DNA of 64,000 nucleotides from Arthrobacter sp. KBS0702 (GTDB lineage Bacteria; Actinomycetota; Actinomycetes; Actinomycetales; Micrococcaceae): contig NZ_CP042172.1 of assembly GCF_005937985.2 (NCBI RefSeq), forward strand, positions 2,914,001-2,978,000, given 5' to 3'. The notes under the pieces were generated by a model. It saw only the letters and a list, made by a program, of their open reading frames with translations. It searched no databases and was not told the origin of the DNA. Shown one piece after another: positions 8,705 through 17,526 of this stretch; position 1 is the stretch's first letter; each line of letters begins with the position of its first letter. Position numbers and translations under genes: made by a program.

Positions 8705-10117
8705 TCAGGCGCTCAACTCCGCTTCCAGCCGTTCCAGGTCCGCAACGACGGCGGCCCGCTTTGGCGAGCGCGGCGGCAGCAGCTTCAGCGCCGCCGTGCG
8801 GACCCCGACGTCGTCCTGCGCCTCCGGCAGCTCCGCGTACTTCAGCAGCGACTCCGCGCTGCCGTCGGTCAGGACGGCCTCGCGCAGCAGGGCGGAGACG
8901 CGGTTGCGGAGTTCGCTGATCCCCGGCGCCTCGGAGCGGGGCAGGACCGCGCCGCGGTAGATTTCCAGTGCGATCCGGTGCGCGCCCCGCTGCAGGCAGC
9001 TGAGGACCTGGCCGGAGTCCGGCAGGAGGTCCACGGGCAACCGGTAGGGCCGGGACTCAGGGACGGCGTCGGGATTGAGCTGCTGCAGGACCTTGCGCAG
9101 GCGCACCATTTCGGCCCGCAGTGTCATGGTGGAGCCGCCGCGAGGGTAGAGCAGCGCACTCAGTTCCTCAGCGTTCAACCCCTCCGGATGCGTGCTGAGC
9201 AGGGCGAGGATTTCGCTGTGCCTGGCCGAAAGCGTGACGGTGCGGCCGTCGAGGCTCAGCACGGCCTGATCGCGGCCGAGCAGCTGCAGGCTGTTGCGGT
9301 AGAGGCTGCCGGACGCCCAGGTACGCGTTCCGGCGGTCCGCGCCTGGCCGCCGGTCACGGCGGCTGACGCAGTGCCGGACACGGCAGCTGCTGCCCGGCG
9401 CCGGGCCGGCGGGCCCTGCCGGGCGGCGGCAAGCTGGAGCCGTTCGACCCGCAGGTGCGCCTGCGCGGCGGCCACCGTCGCCTCGACAAGGGACAGGGTA
9501 TGCGGCGCGACGGCGGATTCGGTGCCGGTGATGTCCACGACACCCAGCAAGGCGCCGGAATCCGGATCGTGGAACGGGACGGCGGTGCAGCTCCAGGGGT
9601 GCACCGAACGCTTGTAGTGTTCGGCGCCGGAGATCTGGATCCCGCGGCCCAGCGCGAGCGCGGTGCCGGGCGCGCTGGTGCCCACGGTCGCCTCGGACCA
9701 GTCGGCGCCGGGGACGAACATCATGCCCTCGGCGCGGCGCTGCATGGCGGGGTCACCCTCGACCCACAGCAGCCGGCCCACCTCGTCTCCCACGGCCACC
9801 AGCATGCCGCTGTCGTGGCTGGGCAGGACCAGGAGTTTGTGGATCACGGGCATGATCGCGGCCAACGGGTGCTGTCGGCGGTATTCCTCGAGCTCCTCGC
9901 GGTCCATTGCCAGCGGGGCTTCGGGGTTGTCCGGATTCGCGTGCAATTGGGCGGAACGCTGCCAGGACTCGCGGATCAGGCTGCGCAGCCCGGGCAGCTG
10001 CTCGGCCCCGGGGACCAGGGACCCAAGCTGCTCGTGCCCCGCACGGGCGGACTGCTGGCGAAGCTCAGGGCTCAGGCCGGAGCCGCGCGGGACGGCCTGC
10101 TGGACCGGATTCCTCAT
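8705..10117 (-). CDS. GAF-domain transcriptional regulator with C-terminal winged-helix-like region
   Basis: 470 aa from ATG 10117, chosen because GGGAG lies 5 nt upstream; the frame is open further. An AcoR-like N-terminal half contains a GAF sensor domain (through ALGRGIQISGAEHY and GVVDITG). After an Ala/Arg-rich linker comes a segment (SARHSEILALLSTHPEGL onward, then an RAEMVRLRKVLQ helix) that looks like an OmpR/SARP winged helix with a short helical tail. No AAA+ sigma54 domain is present. It is upstream of, and likely controls, the aldehyde dehydrogenase gene. The winged-helix assignment is by eye. Confidence 0.72.
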   Translation of the reverse strand: MRNPVQQAVPRGSGLSPELRQQSARAGHEQLGSLVPGAEQLPGLRSLIRESWQRSAQLHANPDNPEAPLAMDREELEEYRRQHPLAAIMPVIHKLLVLPSHDSGMLVAVGDEVGRLLWVEGDPAMQRRAEGMMFVPGADWSEATVGTSAPGTALALGRGIQISGAEHYKRSVHPWSCTAVPFHDPDSGALLGVVDITGTESAVAPHTLSLVEATVAAAQAHLRVERLQLAAARQGPPARRRAAAAVSGTASAAVTGGQARTAGTRTWASGSLYRNSLQLLGRDQAVLSLDGRTVTLSARHSEILALLSTHPEGLNAEELSALLYPRGGSTMTLRAEMVRLRKVLQQLNPDAVPESRPYRLPVDLLPDSGQVLSCLQRGAHRIALEIYRGAVLPRSEAPGISELRNRVSALLREAVLTDGSAESLLKYAELPEAQDDVGVRTAALKLLPPRSPKRAAVVADLERLEAELSA

Positions 10118-10240
10118 TGAACTCCCACCTGGCTGGCACCTTCGTTGGTGCGCGTCGGCGTCCTGGAAGGCGCCACGTCCGGCCAAGTCTAGTTCCGGGC
10201 GGGGCGTTTTGAAACGCATCTCGTTGCGCCGGCCGCGGAA

Positions 10241-10528
10241 TCAGGTGGTGGTTCCCGGCGGCAGGACGTAGCTTGTGATCTCGCCCAGACGTCGAATCTC
10301 GGGCTTGGGCAGTCCTGCGGCCGCAACCAACTCCTGGAATTCCGGGCCGCTGCTAAAACGGTCAAAGACTTGCCGGTTTGGGCAGGTGTCCAGAACGGCA
10401 ATGCCGTCCTCGGTCTGCACACACAGATGCAGTTCCAGCTGCCCCGCAGGCAGGAGGGCCAGCATTCGGTCGTGGCCGGCGAGAAGTTCTGCCGGATCAC
10501 CGCGGAAGCTGTACATTCCCAAATACAT
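10241..10528 (-). CDS. Small conserved-looking protein of unknown function
   Basis: 95 aa. The start at 10528 is supported by GAAGGAG 8 nt upstream and the initial MYLGMYSF; the longer open frame is a shadow over the amidase gene. No signal peptide or membrane segment is visible. Alternating hydrophobic strands and the compact size suggest a small alpha/beta fold, perhaps of the dimeric ferredoxin-like kind, but no family was recognised. It lies 76 bp after the amidase gene on the same strand and may share its transcript. Confidence 0.6.
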   Translation of the reverse strand: MYLGMYSFRGDPAELLAGHDRMLALLPAGQLELHLCVQTEDGIAVLDTCPNRQVFDRFSSGPEFQELVAAAGLPKPEIRRLGEITSYVLPPGTTT

Positions 10529-10604
10529 TTGCTGTCTCCTTCGTGTGGATTGCGGTGTTCGGTTGCGGTGGATCGGGCATACGGGGCCTGTGCACTGATC
10601 GGGT

Positions 10605-12065
10605 TCACCGCTCGGCGACGGCAGGCCGCCGCCCGGCCCAGGGGCTCGCCTGTTCCAGCTGGGCCGCCAGCCGGAAGAGGGTGGCTTCGGCGCCGAACCC
10701 GGCGAGGAAGGACATCCCGACGGGAAGCCCTGCGGAATCGGCGTACAGGGGAACAGACATGGCCGGATTACCCGTGATGTTTGCGTATTCGGCATCGAAC
10801 ATGAGGAAGGTCCCGGCCTCCCGCTCCCCGTGGAGGGGGTCCTCCGGCGTCGCCGTCAGCGTCCCCAACTGCAGCGGTGGCCAGCCGACTGTCGGGGTCA
10901 GCCAGAGGTCGTAGGTCTGGAAGAACCCTGCCATCCGGCGGCTGAATCGTTGGAGTTCTTCCATGCCCTGCAGGTAGTCTCCGGCGCTGACTTTCCGGCC
11001 GCGCCCGAACAGGACGTCGGTATAGGGTTCCAGCTCCCCCGCTTCCGGCCCCCGGCCCGTCCGCCGCGTCCAGTACCCCTCAATCCAGGCGGCTGCGGAC
11101 GCGTACACGGCCCGGATGGCACGGTGCCCTGCCCGGTCCAGTGGTTCGGGACGGCCCTCCTCGACGTCGTGGCCCAGTCTGCCCAGCAGGTCCACGGTGG
11201 CGTTGAAGGCCCGCAGGTACTCAGGGTGGACCGTCTGGCCACGGTTGGGGGTGGCTGTGGCGGCTATGCGCAGCCGCCCCGGCGGTGTCAGAGCTTCGGC
11301 CGCGTAGGGCCGAGGCTGCGGGGGAGCCCAGTACGGGTCACCGGGAGCCGGGCCGGCGACGGCGTCCAGCAGCGTTGCGGCGTCGCGCACCGTGCGGGTC
11401 AGGGCGAATTCGGCAGCGAGGCCGCCCGCGACGTCACCGTATTCCGGGCCCAGCGGCACCCGCCCCCGGGTAGGTTTGAGGCCGAAGACTCCGCACCATG
11501 CTGCCGGATAGCGCAGCGAAGCGCCGAGATCGTTGCCGTGTGCCATCGGGATGATTCCGGCCGCCACGGCGGCCGCCGAGCCGCCGCTGGACCCGCTCGT
11601 GGACAGGGCCAGGTCCCACGGGTTGTGCGTGGCACCGTGCAGCACCGGTTCACAGTGGGGACTCAGGCCGAACTCGCACGTGTTGGTCTTGCCGAGGATT
11701 TTCAGCCCGGCCCGGCGGAAGCGCCGCGCGAGTTCCTGGTCGTGGCGCGAGATATTTCCCGCAAGCCAGCGCGAGCCCTCGGAGAACGGAGTCCCGGCAA
11801 TCTCCAGCGCGAGGTCCTTGACGAGGAACGGCACTCCGGGAAAGGGAACGTCACCGGGCCGTTCTTCGGCGCGTGCGCCGTCGCTGTCCGGAGAGGCGTT
11901 GTCCATTGAGGTGCCGTCCAGCTCGGCGATCACTGCGTTCACCGCCGGATTGATTTCCCTGATGCGGTCCCGCGCCTCAGCGAGCAATTCGGCAGGGCTG
12001 ATCTGGCCGGAGCGGACCAGATCGGCCTGCCCGGTGGCATCCATCCAGCGGAGTTGTTCATCCAC
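10605..12065 (-). CDS. Amidase signature family hydrolase
   Basis: 486 aa. The Ser-cisSer-Lys triad can be placed at Lys83 (FLVKDLALE), Ser159 (in [11 protein letters not shown]) and Ser183 ([10 protein letters not shown]); the 24-residue spacing of the two serines fits the family. [10 protein letters not shown] follows as expected. It hydrolyses an amide to acid and ammonia; the substrate is unknown. It starts with GTG 5 nt after GGGAGA. A small unknown gene follows downstream. Confidence 0.88.
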   Translation of the reverse strand: MDEQLRWMDATGQADLVRSGQISPAELLAEARDRIREINPAVNAVIAELDGTSMDNASPDSDGARAEERPGDVPFPGVPFLVKDLALEIAGTPFSEGSRWLAGNISRHDQELARRFRRAGLKILGKTNTCEFGLSPHCEPVLHGATHNPWDLALSTSGSSGGSAAAVAAGIIPMAHGNDLGASLRYPAAWCGVFGLKPTRGRVPLGPEYGDVAGGLAAEFALTRTVRDAATLLDAVAGPAPGDPYWAPPQPRPYAAEALTPPGRLRIAATATPNRGQTVHPEYLRAFNATVDLLGRLGHDVEEGRPEPLDRAGHRAIRAVYASAAAWIEGYWTRRTGRGPEAGELEPYTDVLFGRGRKVSAGDYLQGMEELQRFSRRMAGFFQTYDLWLTPTVGWPPLQLGTLTATPEDPLHGEREAGTFLMFDAEYANITGNPAMSVPLYADSAGLPVGMSFLAGFGAEATLFRLAAQLEQASPWAGRRPAVAER

Positions 12066-12240
12066 GGCTGTCTCCCCGACGGGACCAGAGACCGGATGGC
12101 CCCGCGATGCGCCGGTCGCTACGGCAGTCTCTGTGCGTGAAATTTTACGTCGGGAAGCGGCGCCGGGACAGGGCGAGGACCGGGGCCTGGCCTCCGGCCC
12201 TCAGGCGACCGCCCCGGAAGAGGCGAGCCGCGCGGAAAGG

Positions 12241-13677
12241 CTAGCCGCGGGAAATCTTGACCATCTCTTCGCGGGGCACAACCTTGATGCGTTCACGCAC
12301 GACGCCGTCGGCCCCGCCGGAGGCGGACCATTCCGCGCCGAGAGCCAGTTCGTGGGCGTCGAGCTTGTTCCAGCCTTCCCACGTGGTGTATTCGATGCCG
12401 CGCTCTTCGAGCAGGTCGATGATGGCCTGTGGATCGGGGTTCTGTGCCGGCGGGAGGGTCAGACGGTCCTCGAGCAGGAAGCCGATGGTCTCCAGCGCGT
12501 CGCCCTTCGTGTGGCCGATCAGGCCGACCGGGCCGCGCTTGATCCAGCCGGTGGCGTAGATTCCCGGTACCGGGTTGCCCTCGGCGTCGAGCACCCGGCC
12601 GCCTTCGTTGGGGATGACGCCGCGGCGGGCGTCGTATTCCAGCTCATCCAGGGGTGAGCCGTGGTAGCCGATGGCGCGGTAGACGGCCTGGACCGGGTAG
12701 TCGACAAACTCCCCCGTGCCCTTGACGTTTCCGGTACCGTCCAGCCGCATCCGCTCGAACTTGATGCCGGCCACCTTGCCGGGGTGCGCGGCGTCGTCGT
12801 GAATTTCGACCGGGTTGTGCAGGAAGTGCAGGTGAAGCCGGCGGGAGGACGGCTCCTCCGCCTCGGCATGCTCCTCGACGAGCCAGTTCCCGAGGGTGTT
12901 AACCATGGTCTTAATCTGGTTGTTCGTGCGGATGGCCTCGTCGGAGGCTTCGTCGAACTCGAAGTCCTCGGGGTAGAGCACGATGTCCACGTCCCGGGCG
13001 TGGCTGAGCTCCCGAAGCTCCAGCGGGGTGAATTTCACCTGGGCCGGGCCGCGGCGGCCGAAGACGTGCACGTCCGTGACCGGGGAGTCCTTGAGCGCCC
13101 GGTAGACGTTGTCCGGGATCTCCGTAACGAGCAGGTCATCGGCGTGCTTGACCAACATCCGGGCCACGTCCAGGGCCACGTTGCCGTTGCCGATCACCGC
13201 GATTTCCTTGGCCTCCAGCGGCCAGTCGCGCGGCACATCCGGATGGCCGTCGTACCAGGACACGAAGTCGGCGCCGCCGAACGAGCCCTCGAGTTCGACG
13301 CCGGGAATGTCCAGGTCCGCGTCCTTGATCGCGCCCGTGGAGAAGATCACTGCGTCGTAGAACGCCCGGAAATCGTGAAGTGTGAGGTCCCGGCCGTAGG
13401 TGACGTTGCCGAGGAAGCGGATGTCCCCGCGGTCCAGGACCTTGTGCAGGGCATTGACGATGCCCTTGATCCGCGGGTGGTCCGGGGCCACGCCGTAGCG
13501 GATCAGGCCGTAAGGCGCCGGATAGGCCTCGAAGAGGTCGATGCTGACCTCGAAGTCGCCGTCCTTGACCTCGTTGGACTTGGTCAGGATATCCGCGGCG
13601 TAGACACCGGCCGGCCCGGCGCCGACGATCGCAACGCGGAGGGGACGTTTGGACGAAGATTCGGCCGAGTTGGACAC
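12241..13677 (-). CDS. fprA: Ferredoxin/flavodoxin-NADP+ reductase, FprA type (copy 1)
   Basis: 478 aa from a GTG at 13677; the open frame continues upstream, but the FAD motif [15 protein letters not shown] should lie near the N-terminus. The NADPH motif [13 protein letters not shown] is present mid-protein. The enzyme, of the adrenodoxin-reductase class, passes electrons between NADPH and ferredoxin. The GTG has only a weak AGAAGGG upstream. A close paralogue is encoded at 24126-25589. No sulfur or cytochrome gene adjoins this copy, so its partner is unknown. Confidence 0.85.
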   Translation of the reverse strand: MSNSAESSSKRPLRVAIVGAGPAGVYAADILTKSNEVKDGDFEVSIDLFEAYPAPYGLIRYGVAPDHPRIKGIVNALHKVLDRGDIRFLGNVTYGRDLTLHDFRAFYDAVIFSTGAIKDADLDIPGVELEGSFGGADFVSWYDGHPDVPRDWPLEAKEIAVIGNGNVALDVARMLVKHADDLLVTEIPDNVYRALKDSPVTDVHVFGRRGPAQVKFTPLELRELSHARDVDIVLYPEDFEFDEASDEAIRTNNQIKTMVNTLGNWLVEEHAEAEEPSSRRLHLHFLHNPVEIHDDAAHPGKVAGIKFERMRLDGTGNVKGTGEFVDYPVQAVYRAIGYHGSPLDELEYDARRGVIPNEGGRVLDAEGNPVPGIYATGWIKRGPVGLIGHTKGDALETIGFLLEDRLTLPPAQNPDPQAIIDLLEERGIEYTTWEGWNKLDAHELALGAEWSASGGADGVVRERIKVVPREEMVKISRG

Positions 13678-13852
13678 GGGAGCCCTTCTGAGTCTTGGCG
13701 GGTGCGCCGGCAAAATACAGCGCACAATCCCCCATTCTAAATGTCCCCCGCGGCTTGGTGGCGCCCGGCGTGACCGAAATCGCAGGCCCCGGACGCGCTC
13801 CGCCGCGCCTTCGGGCAGGAATAGGAGCACCCGGGGTGGTGTTATTGGTCTT

Positions 13853-14890
13853 GTGCCTATCTCCGACCGACCCGCTGCCCCCGCCACCGTGACCCCGCCG
13901 GGTGCTGCGGCCCCCGCCGCAGGGGCCGCCGTCGGAACCCCTGCTCTGAAGGCGGGAGAGCTTAAGGCGGTGGACAAGGACACGACGGCGGGGATCCTCT
14001 TCGGCGTCGGCGCCTACGGGCTTTGGGGGTTGATGCCCCTCTACTTCTTCCTGCTGCAACCGGCCGGCGCCGTCGAAATTGTGGCCAACCGGGTCCTCTG
14101 GTCGCTCATTTTCTGCGTCCTGCTGATCACCGCCACCCGCTCCTGGCGGGTTCTGGGCGCTGCCTTCCGGAACCGCACGCTGATCGTCCCGCTGATGATC
14201 GCCGCGGTCCTGATCGCCGTGAACTGGCTGACCTACGTCTTCGGTGTGACCACCGGGCAGGCCGTGGAGGCCTCCCTGGGCTACTTCATCAACCCGCTCG
14301 TCTCGGTCCTGCTGGGCGTGGTGGTGCTGAAGGAGAAGCTGCGGCCGCTGCAGTGGGCCGCCGTCGGAATCGGCTTCATTGCCGTTGGCGTCCTCACGGT
14401 GTCCTACGGCAAACTGCCATGGATCGCCCTGACCCTGGCCTTCAGTTTCGGCCTCTACGGTTTCGTCAAGAAACGGGTTGGCCCGCGGGTGGACGCCATC
14501 ACCAGCCTCTCGGTGGAGACGATTGTGCTGGCACCGATCGCCGGGGTGACCATGATCGTCCTGGCCATGACCGGGGCCGCAACGCTGACCGGCAACGGTG
14601 CCGGGCACTTCTGGCTGCTGGCCGCTTCGGGTGTCATCACCGCCGTCCCGCTGCTGTTCTTCGGTGCTTCCGCGCGGCGGCTTCCGATGACGATGATCGG
14701 GCTGCTGCAGTACTTCGCGCCGGTGCTGCAGTTCATCGTGGCGCTGGCCGTGTTCCACGAACCCATGACGACCGACCGCTGGATCGGCTTCGGCGTTGTC
14801 TGGCTCGCCCTGCTGGTGTTGACGGCCGACATGCTGCGCACCACCCGGAAGAACGTCGTGACCCGCCGGCGGGCCCGCGCCGCCGCCTGA
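13853..14890 (+). CDS. rarD: RarD/EamA-family membrane transporter
   Basis: About ten hydrophobic segments, starting with GILFGVGAYGLWGLMPLYF, a classic RarD beginning. RarD proteins are drug/metabolite-superfamily permeases; the natural substrate is not known. Two starts are plausible: GTG 13853 (345 aa, used here) and GTG 13970 (306 aa, better ribosome site GGGAGAG and closer to usual family length). It is divergent from fprA and convergent with the stress-protein gene. Confidence 0.82.
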   Translation: MPISDRPAAPATVTPPGAAAPAAGAAVGTPALKAGELKAVDKDTTAGILFGVGAYGLWGLMPLYFFLLQPAGAVEIVANRVLWSLIFCVLLITATRSWRVLGAAFRNRTLIVPLMIAAVLIAVNWLTYVFGVTTGQAVEASLGYFINPLVSVLLGVVVLKEKLRPLQWAAVGIGFIAVGVLTVSYGKLPWIALTLAFSFGLYGFVKKRVGPRVDAITSLSVETIVLAPIAGVTMIVLAMTGAATLTGNGAGHFWLLAASGVITAVPLLFFGASARRLPMTMIGLLQYFAPVLQFIVALAVFHEPMTTDRWIGFGVVWLALLVLTADMLRTTRKNVVTRRRARAAA

Positions 14891-14925
14891 GTCCCCCCGC
14901 TCTGAGCTACCCGGACCCAGCCACA

Positions 14926-14989
14926 GCGCGAACGTACACTTTGGGCCCACGTTTCCCCGCAAAACGGGGCCCAAAGTGTACGTTCGCGC
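14926..14989. repeat. Intergenic dyad, family A copy 2
   Basis: Perfect 23-nt arms (14926-14948 and 14967-14989) share GCGAACGTACACTT and GGGCCC with copy 1. The inner 18 bp can extend the stem. It sits between the convergent rarD and universal stress protein genes and could act as a two-way terminator. Confidence 0.85.
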
Positions 14990-14999
14990 CCAGGTGGCG

Positions 15000-15872
15000 T
15001 CAGTCCTCGGGGCTGGTGTCGATGCGCACGTAGTCGCGCGGCACCACGACCATGGGAACCGGCAAAGCGCGGAGCACCTTGTTGGCCGTGCTCCCGATGA
15101 ACAGCTTGTTCTTTTCCGCCAGCCGGGACGATCCGACGATCATGATTTCCGCGTCGTCCCACTCGAGGTCGTCGATGGCCTCCTCGATCGTCCGGCCATG
15201 CGCGACCTCCACGCTCACGTGGTGACCAGCAGGCAGGCGTTCCGCCGCGGCCTTGAGCACGGTGTTGGCGTGGACGTGCGCGGCGTTGACGTTTTCGCCG
15301 CCGTCGCCCTCGGCATCCAGTTCGACGAGGGAGACCAGCCGCAGCGGCACGCCGCGGCGCTCGGCGGATTCGATCGCGACGTCGATAGCGGCTTCGGCCC
15401 CGGTGCGCCGGCCGACGGCGAGCGTCAGCCGGGTGATCGGCTCTGTGCGCCGGTAGCCGCGGGGCGCCAGGGCCACCGGGACCGGGGAGGCGTGCAGCAG
15501 TGCGTTGGCCACGCTGCCGACGCTGTAGCGCTTGAACAGGCCGTTGCTCGCGGCGCCCACCACAATCAGGCCGGCGCGGTATTCCAGTGCGGCGTCGATC
15601 AGGCCCGCGGCGAAGGAGTCCGCCTGGCGTACGTGGAAGCGGGCTTCGAGGCCCTCCGGGACCAGGGAAAGACCCTGCCGTTCGGCGGTCAGGACCGCCT
15701 GCTCCGCCGCGCTGACGCGGTTCCCCTGCGGGTTCAGCGCGACGTAGGGGGTGCTCCGGTCCACGACATGAACCAGGTCCAGATGGGCGCCCTGTGCCCT
15801 GGCCATGGCCGAAGCGAGCGCGACAGCGTCGGCGCCGCGGTCGTTGGGTGTGTAGCCAACTACGTATCGCAT
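15000..15872 (-). CDS. Tandem-domain universal stress protein
   Basis: 290 aa with two UspA domains (about residues 1-140 and 148-285). Both carry the ATP-binding G-x2-G-x9-G-S/T type loop, seen as GAASNGLFKRYSVGSVAN and SSRLAEKNKLFIGSTAN. Cytoplasmic; such proteins are usually induced in stress or stationary phase. AAGAGG lies 7 nt before the ATG. It is transcribed alone. Confidence 0.87.
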   Translation of the reverse strand: MRYVVGYTPNDRGADAVALASAMARAQGAHLDLVHVVDRSTPYVALNPQGNRVSAAEQAVLTAERQGLSLVPEGLEARFHVRQADSFAAGLIDAALEYRAGLIVVGAASNGLFKRYSVGSVANALLHASPVPVALAPRGYRRTEPITRLTLAVGRRTGAEAAIDVAIESAERRGVPLRLVSLVELDAEGDGGENVNAAHVHANTVLKAAAERLPAGHHVSVEVAHGRTIEEAIDDLEWDDAEIMIVGSSRLAEKNKLFIGSTANKVLRALPVPMVVVPRDYVRIDTSPED

Positions 15873-16020
15873 CTAAGAACCTCTTATGGGTCTGGGGCAG
15901 AATCCAGCTTGGCTCCGGGACTCCGGGCGACGTCGGCCGGTCTGCGTTCCTGCAGTGGTAGGAACGACTCTAGCCCAGCGACGCCGGGATTAGTGCGGAT
16001 TTTGCGGGTACGCCGCTCAG

Positions 16021-16064
16021 GCACAGAGGAGCCGCGGACCCTGGGGTCCGCGGCTCCTCTGTGC
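16021..16064. terminator. Strong hairpin downstream of gabT
   Basis: A perfect 20-bp stem (16021-16040 with 16045-16064) with a CTGG loop begins 25 bp after the gabT stop. It is the likely end of the GABA operon transcript. There is no T run, and the arm sequence does not match families A to C. Confidence 0.7.
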
Positions 16065-16088
16065 GGCCGGTGCCTGGGAGGCGCGCTG

Positions 16089-17444
16089 CTAGGCGTTGGC
16101 CCGGACCGCCGCGGCCAGGACCTCGAGGCCATCGAGCAGAAGTTCGTCGCTGATGACCAGCGGCGGCAGCAGCCGGATCACGTTGCCGTAGGTGCCGCAG
16201 GTGAGGATGATGACGCCCTCCTTGAGGCAGGCTGCGGCGACGGCCTTGGTCAGCTCCGGGTTCGGCTCCTTGGAGCCGGCCTGGACAAGTTCGACGGCGA
16301 GCATCGCGCCGCGGCCCCGGACGTCCCCGACCACGGGGAGCTCGGTGGCGAGTTCGCGCAGCTTGCCGAGGGCCAGTTCCTCGATGTGGCGGGCGCGGGC
16401 GTTGAGGTCGTACTGCTCCATCGAGCCGATGGCGGCCAGCGCGGCGGCGCAGGCCACCGGGTTGCCGCCGTAGGTGCCGCCGAGGCCGCCCGGGTGCACG
16501 GCGTCGAGCAGCTCCGCACGGCCGGTGATGGCGGAGAGCGGCATGCCGCCGGCGATGCCCTTGGCCATGGTGATGATGTCCGGGACGACGCCTTCGTGGT
16601 TCACGGCGAACCACTCACCGGTGCGGCAGAAGCCGGACTGGACCTCGTCGGCGATGAAGACGATGCCCTTGTCCTTGGCCCAGGCCGCGAGGGCCGGCAG
16701 GAAACCCTCGGCCGGGACGATGAAACCGCCCTCGCCCTGGATGGGTTCGATGATGATGGCGGCAACCTGCTCGCCGCCGATCTGCTTCTCGATCATGGTG
16801 ATGGCGCGCTTGGCGGCCTCGGCACCGGTGATCTCCGGGTTTTCCTCGCGGTACGGGTAGCTCATCGGCATCCGGTAGACCTCGGGCGCGAACGGGCCGA
16901 AGTTGGTTTTGTACGGCATGGCCTTGGCGGTCAGCGCCATGGTGAGGTTGGTGCGGCCGTGGTAGGCGTGGTCGAAGGCGACGACGGCGTCCCGGCCGGT
17001 GGCGAGGCGGGCCACCTTGACGGCGTTTTCCACGGCTTCGGCGCCGGAGTTGAAGAGCACAGTGCGCTTCTCGTGGTCGCCCGGGGTGAGGCGGTTCAGT
17101 TGCTCGGCGACGGCCACGTAGCCCTCGTAGGGCGTGACCATGAAGCAGGTGTGGGTGAAGTGCTCCACGGCTTCCTTGACGGCGCCGACGACGGCGGGGT
17201 CCGAGGCGCCGACGCTCGTCACGGCGATGCCGGAGCCAAGGTCGATGAAGGAGTTGCCGTCGACGTCGTGGATGATGCCGCCGTCGGCGTCGGCGACGTA
17301 GACCGGGACGCTGGAGGCGACGCCGGACGCGACGACGGCCTTGCGGCGCTCGGTCAGGGCGACGGACTTGGGACCCGGGAAGTCGGCCTGGACGCGGCGC
17401 TTCTGCTCCAGGCGGTAGGTGATGTCATGGACGGTGGTGGTCAT
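16089..17444 (-). CDS. gabT: 4-aminobutyrate aminotransferase
   Basis: 451 aa PLP enzyme that converts GABA and 2-oxoglutarate to succinate semialdehyde and glutamate. The PLP lysine is Lys295 in ITMAKGIAGG, the ring-nitrogen Asp is Asp266 in FIADEVQSG, and FNSGAEAVENAVK is the phosphate-binding region. It follows the aldehyde dehydrogenase gene by about 80 bp on the same strand, and a PucR regulator lies upstream of both. This arrangement points to putrescine/GABA breakdown. Confidence 0.92.
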   Translation of the reverse strand: MTTTVHDITYRLEQKRRVQADFPGPKSVALTERRKAVVASGVASSVPVYVADADGGIIHDVDGNSFIDLGSGIAVTSVGASDPAVVGAVKEAVEHFTHTCFMVTPYEGYVAVAEQLNRLTPGDHEKRTVLFNSGAEAVENAVKVARLATGRDAVVAFDHAYHGRTNLTMALTAKAMPYKTNFGPFAPEVYRMPMSYPYREENPEITGAEAAKRAITMIEKQIGGEQVAAIIIEPIQGEGGFIVPAEGFLPALAAWAKDKGIVFIADEVQSGFCRTGEWFAVNHEGVVPDIITMAKGIAGGMPLSAITGRAELLDAVHPGGLGGTYGGNPVACAAALAAIGSMEQYDLNARARHIEELALGKLRELATELPVVGDVRGRGAMLAVELVQAGSKEPNPELTKAVAAACLKEGVIILTCGTYGNVIRLLPPLVISDELLLDGLEVLAAAVRANA

Positions 17445-17526
17445 GGGTACGCCTTTCTAAGCGTGCGGGGTGGGCGGCGAAGCCGGTCATTAAGTCGGGG
17501 CGCGGGTGGCGGATTATGCGACGGCG

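Noticed and set aside
12087..12132. CAGAGAC/GTCTCTG dyad upstream of the amidase gene
   Set aside because: The arms are only 7 bp with a spacer of about 30 bp. This can occur by chance, and there is no second copy.
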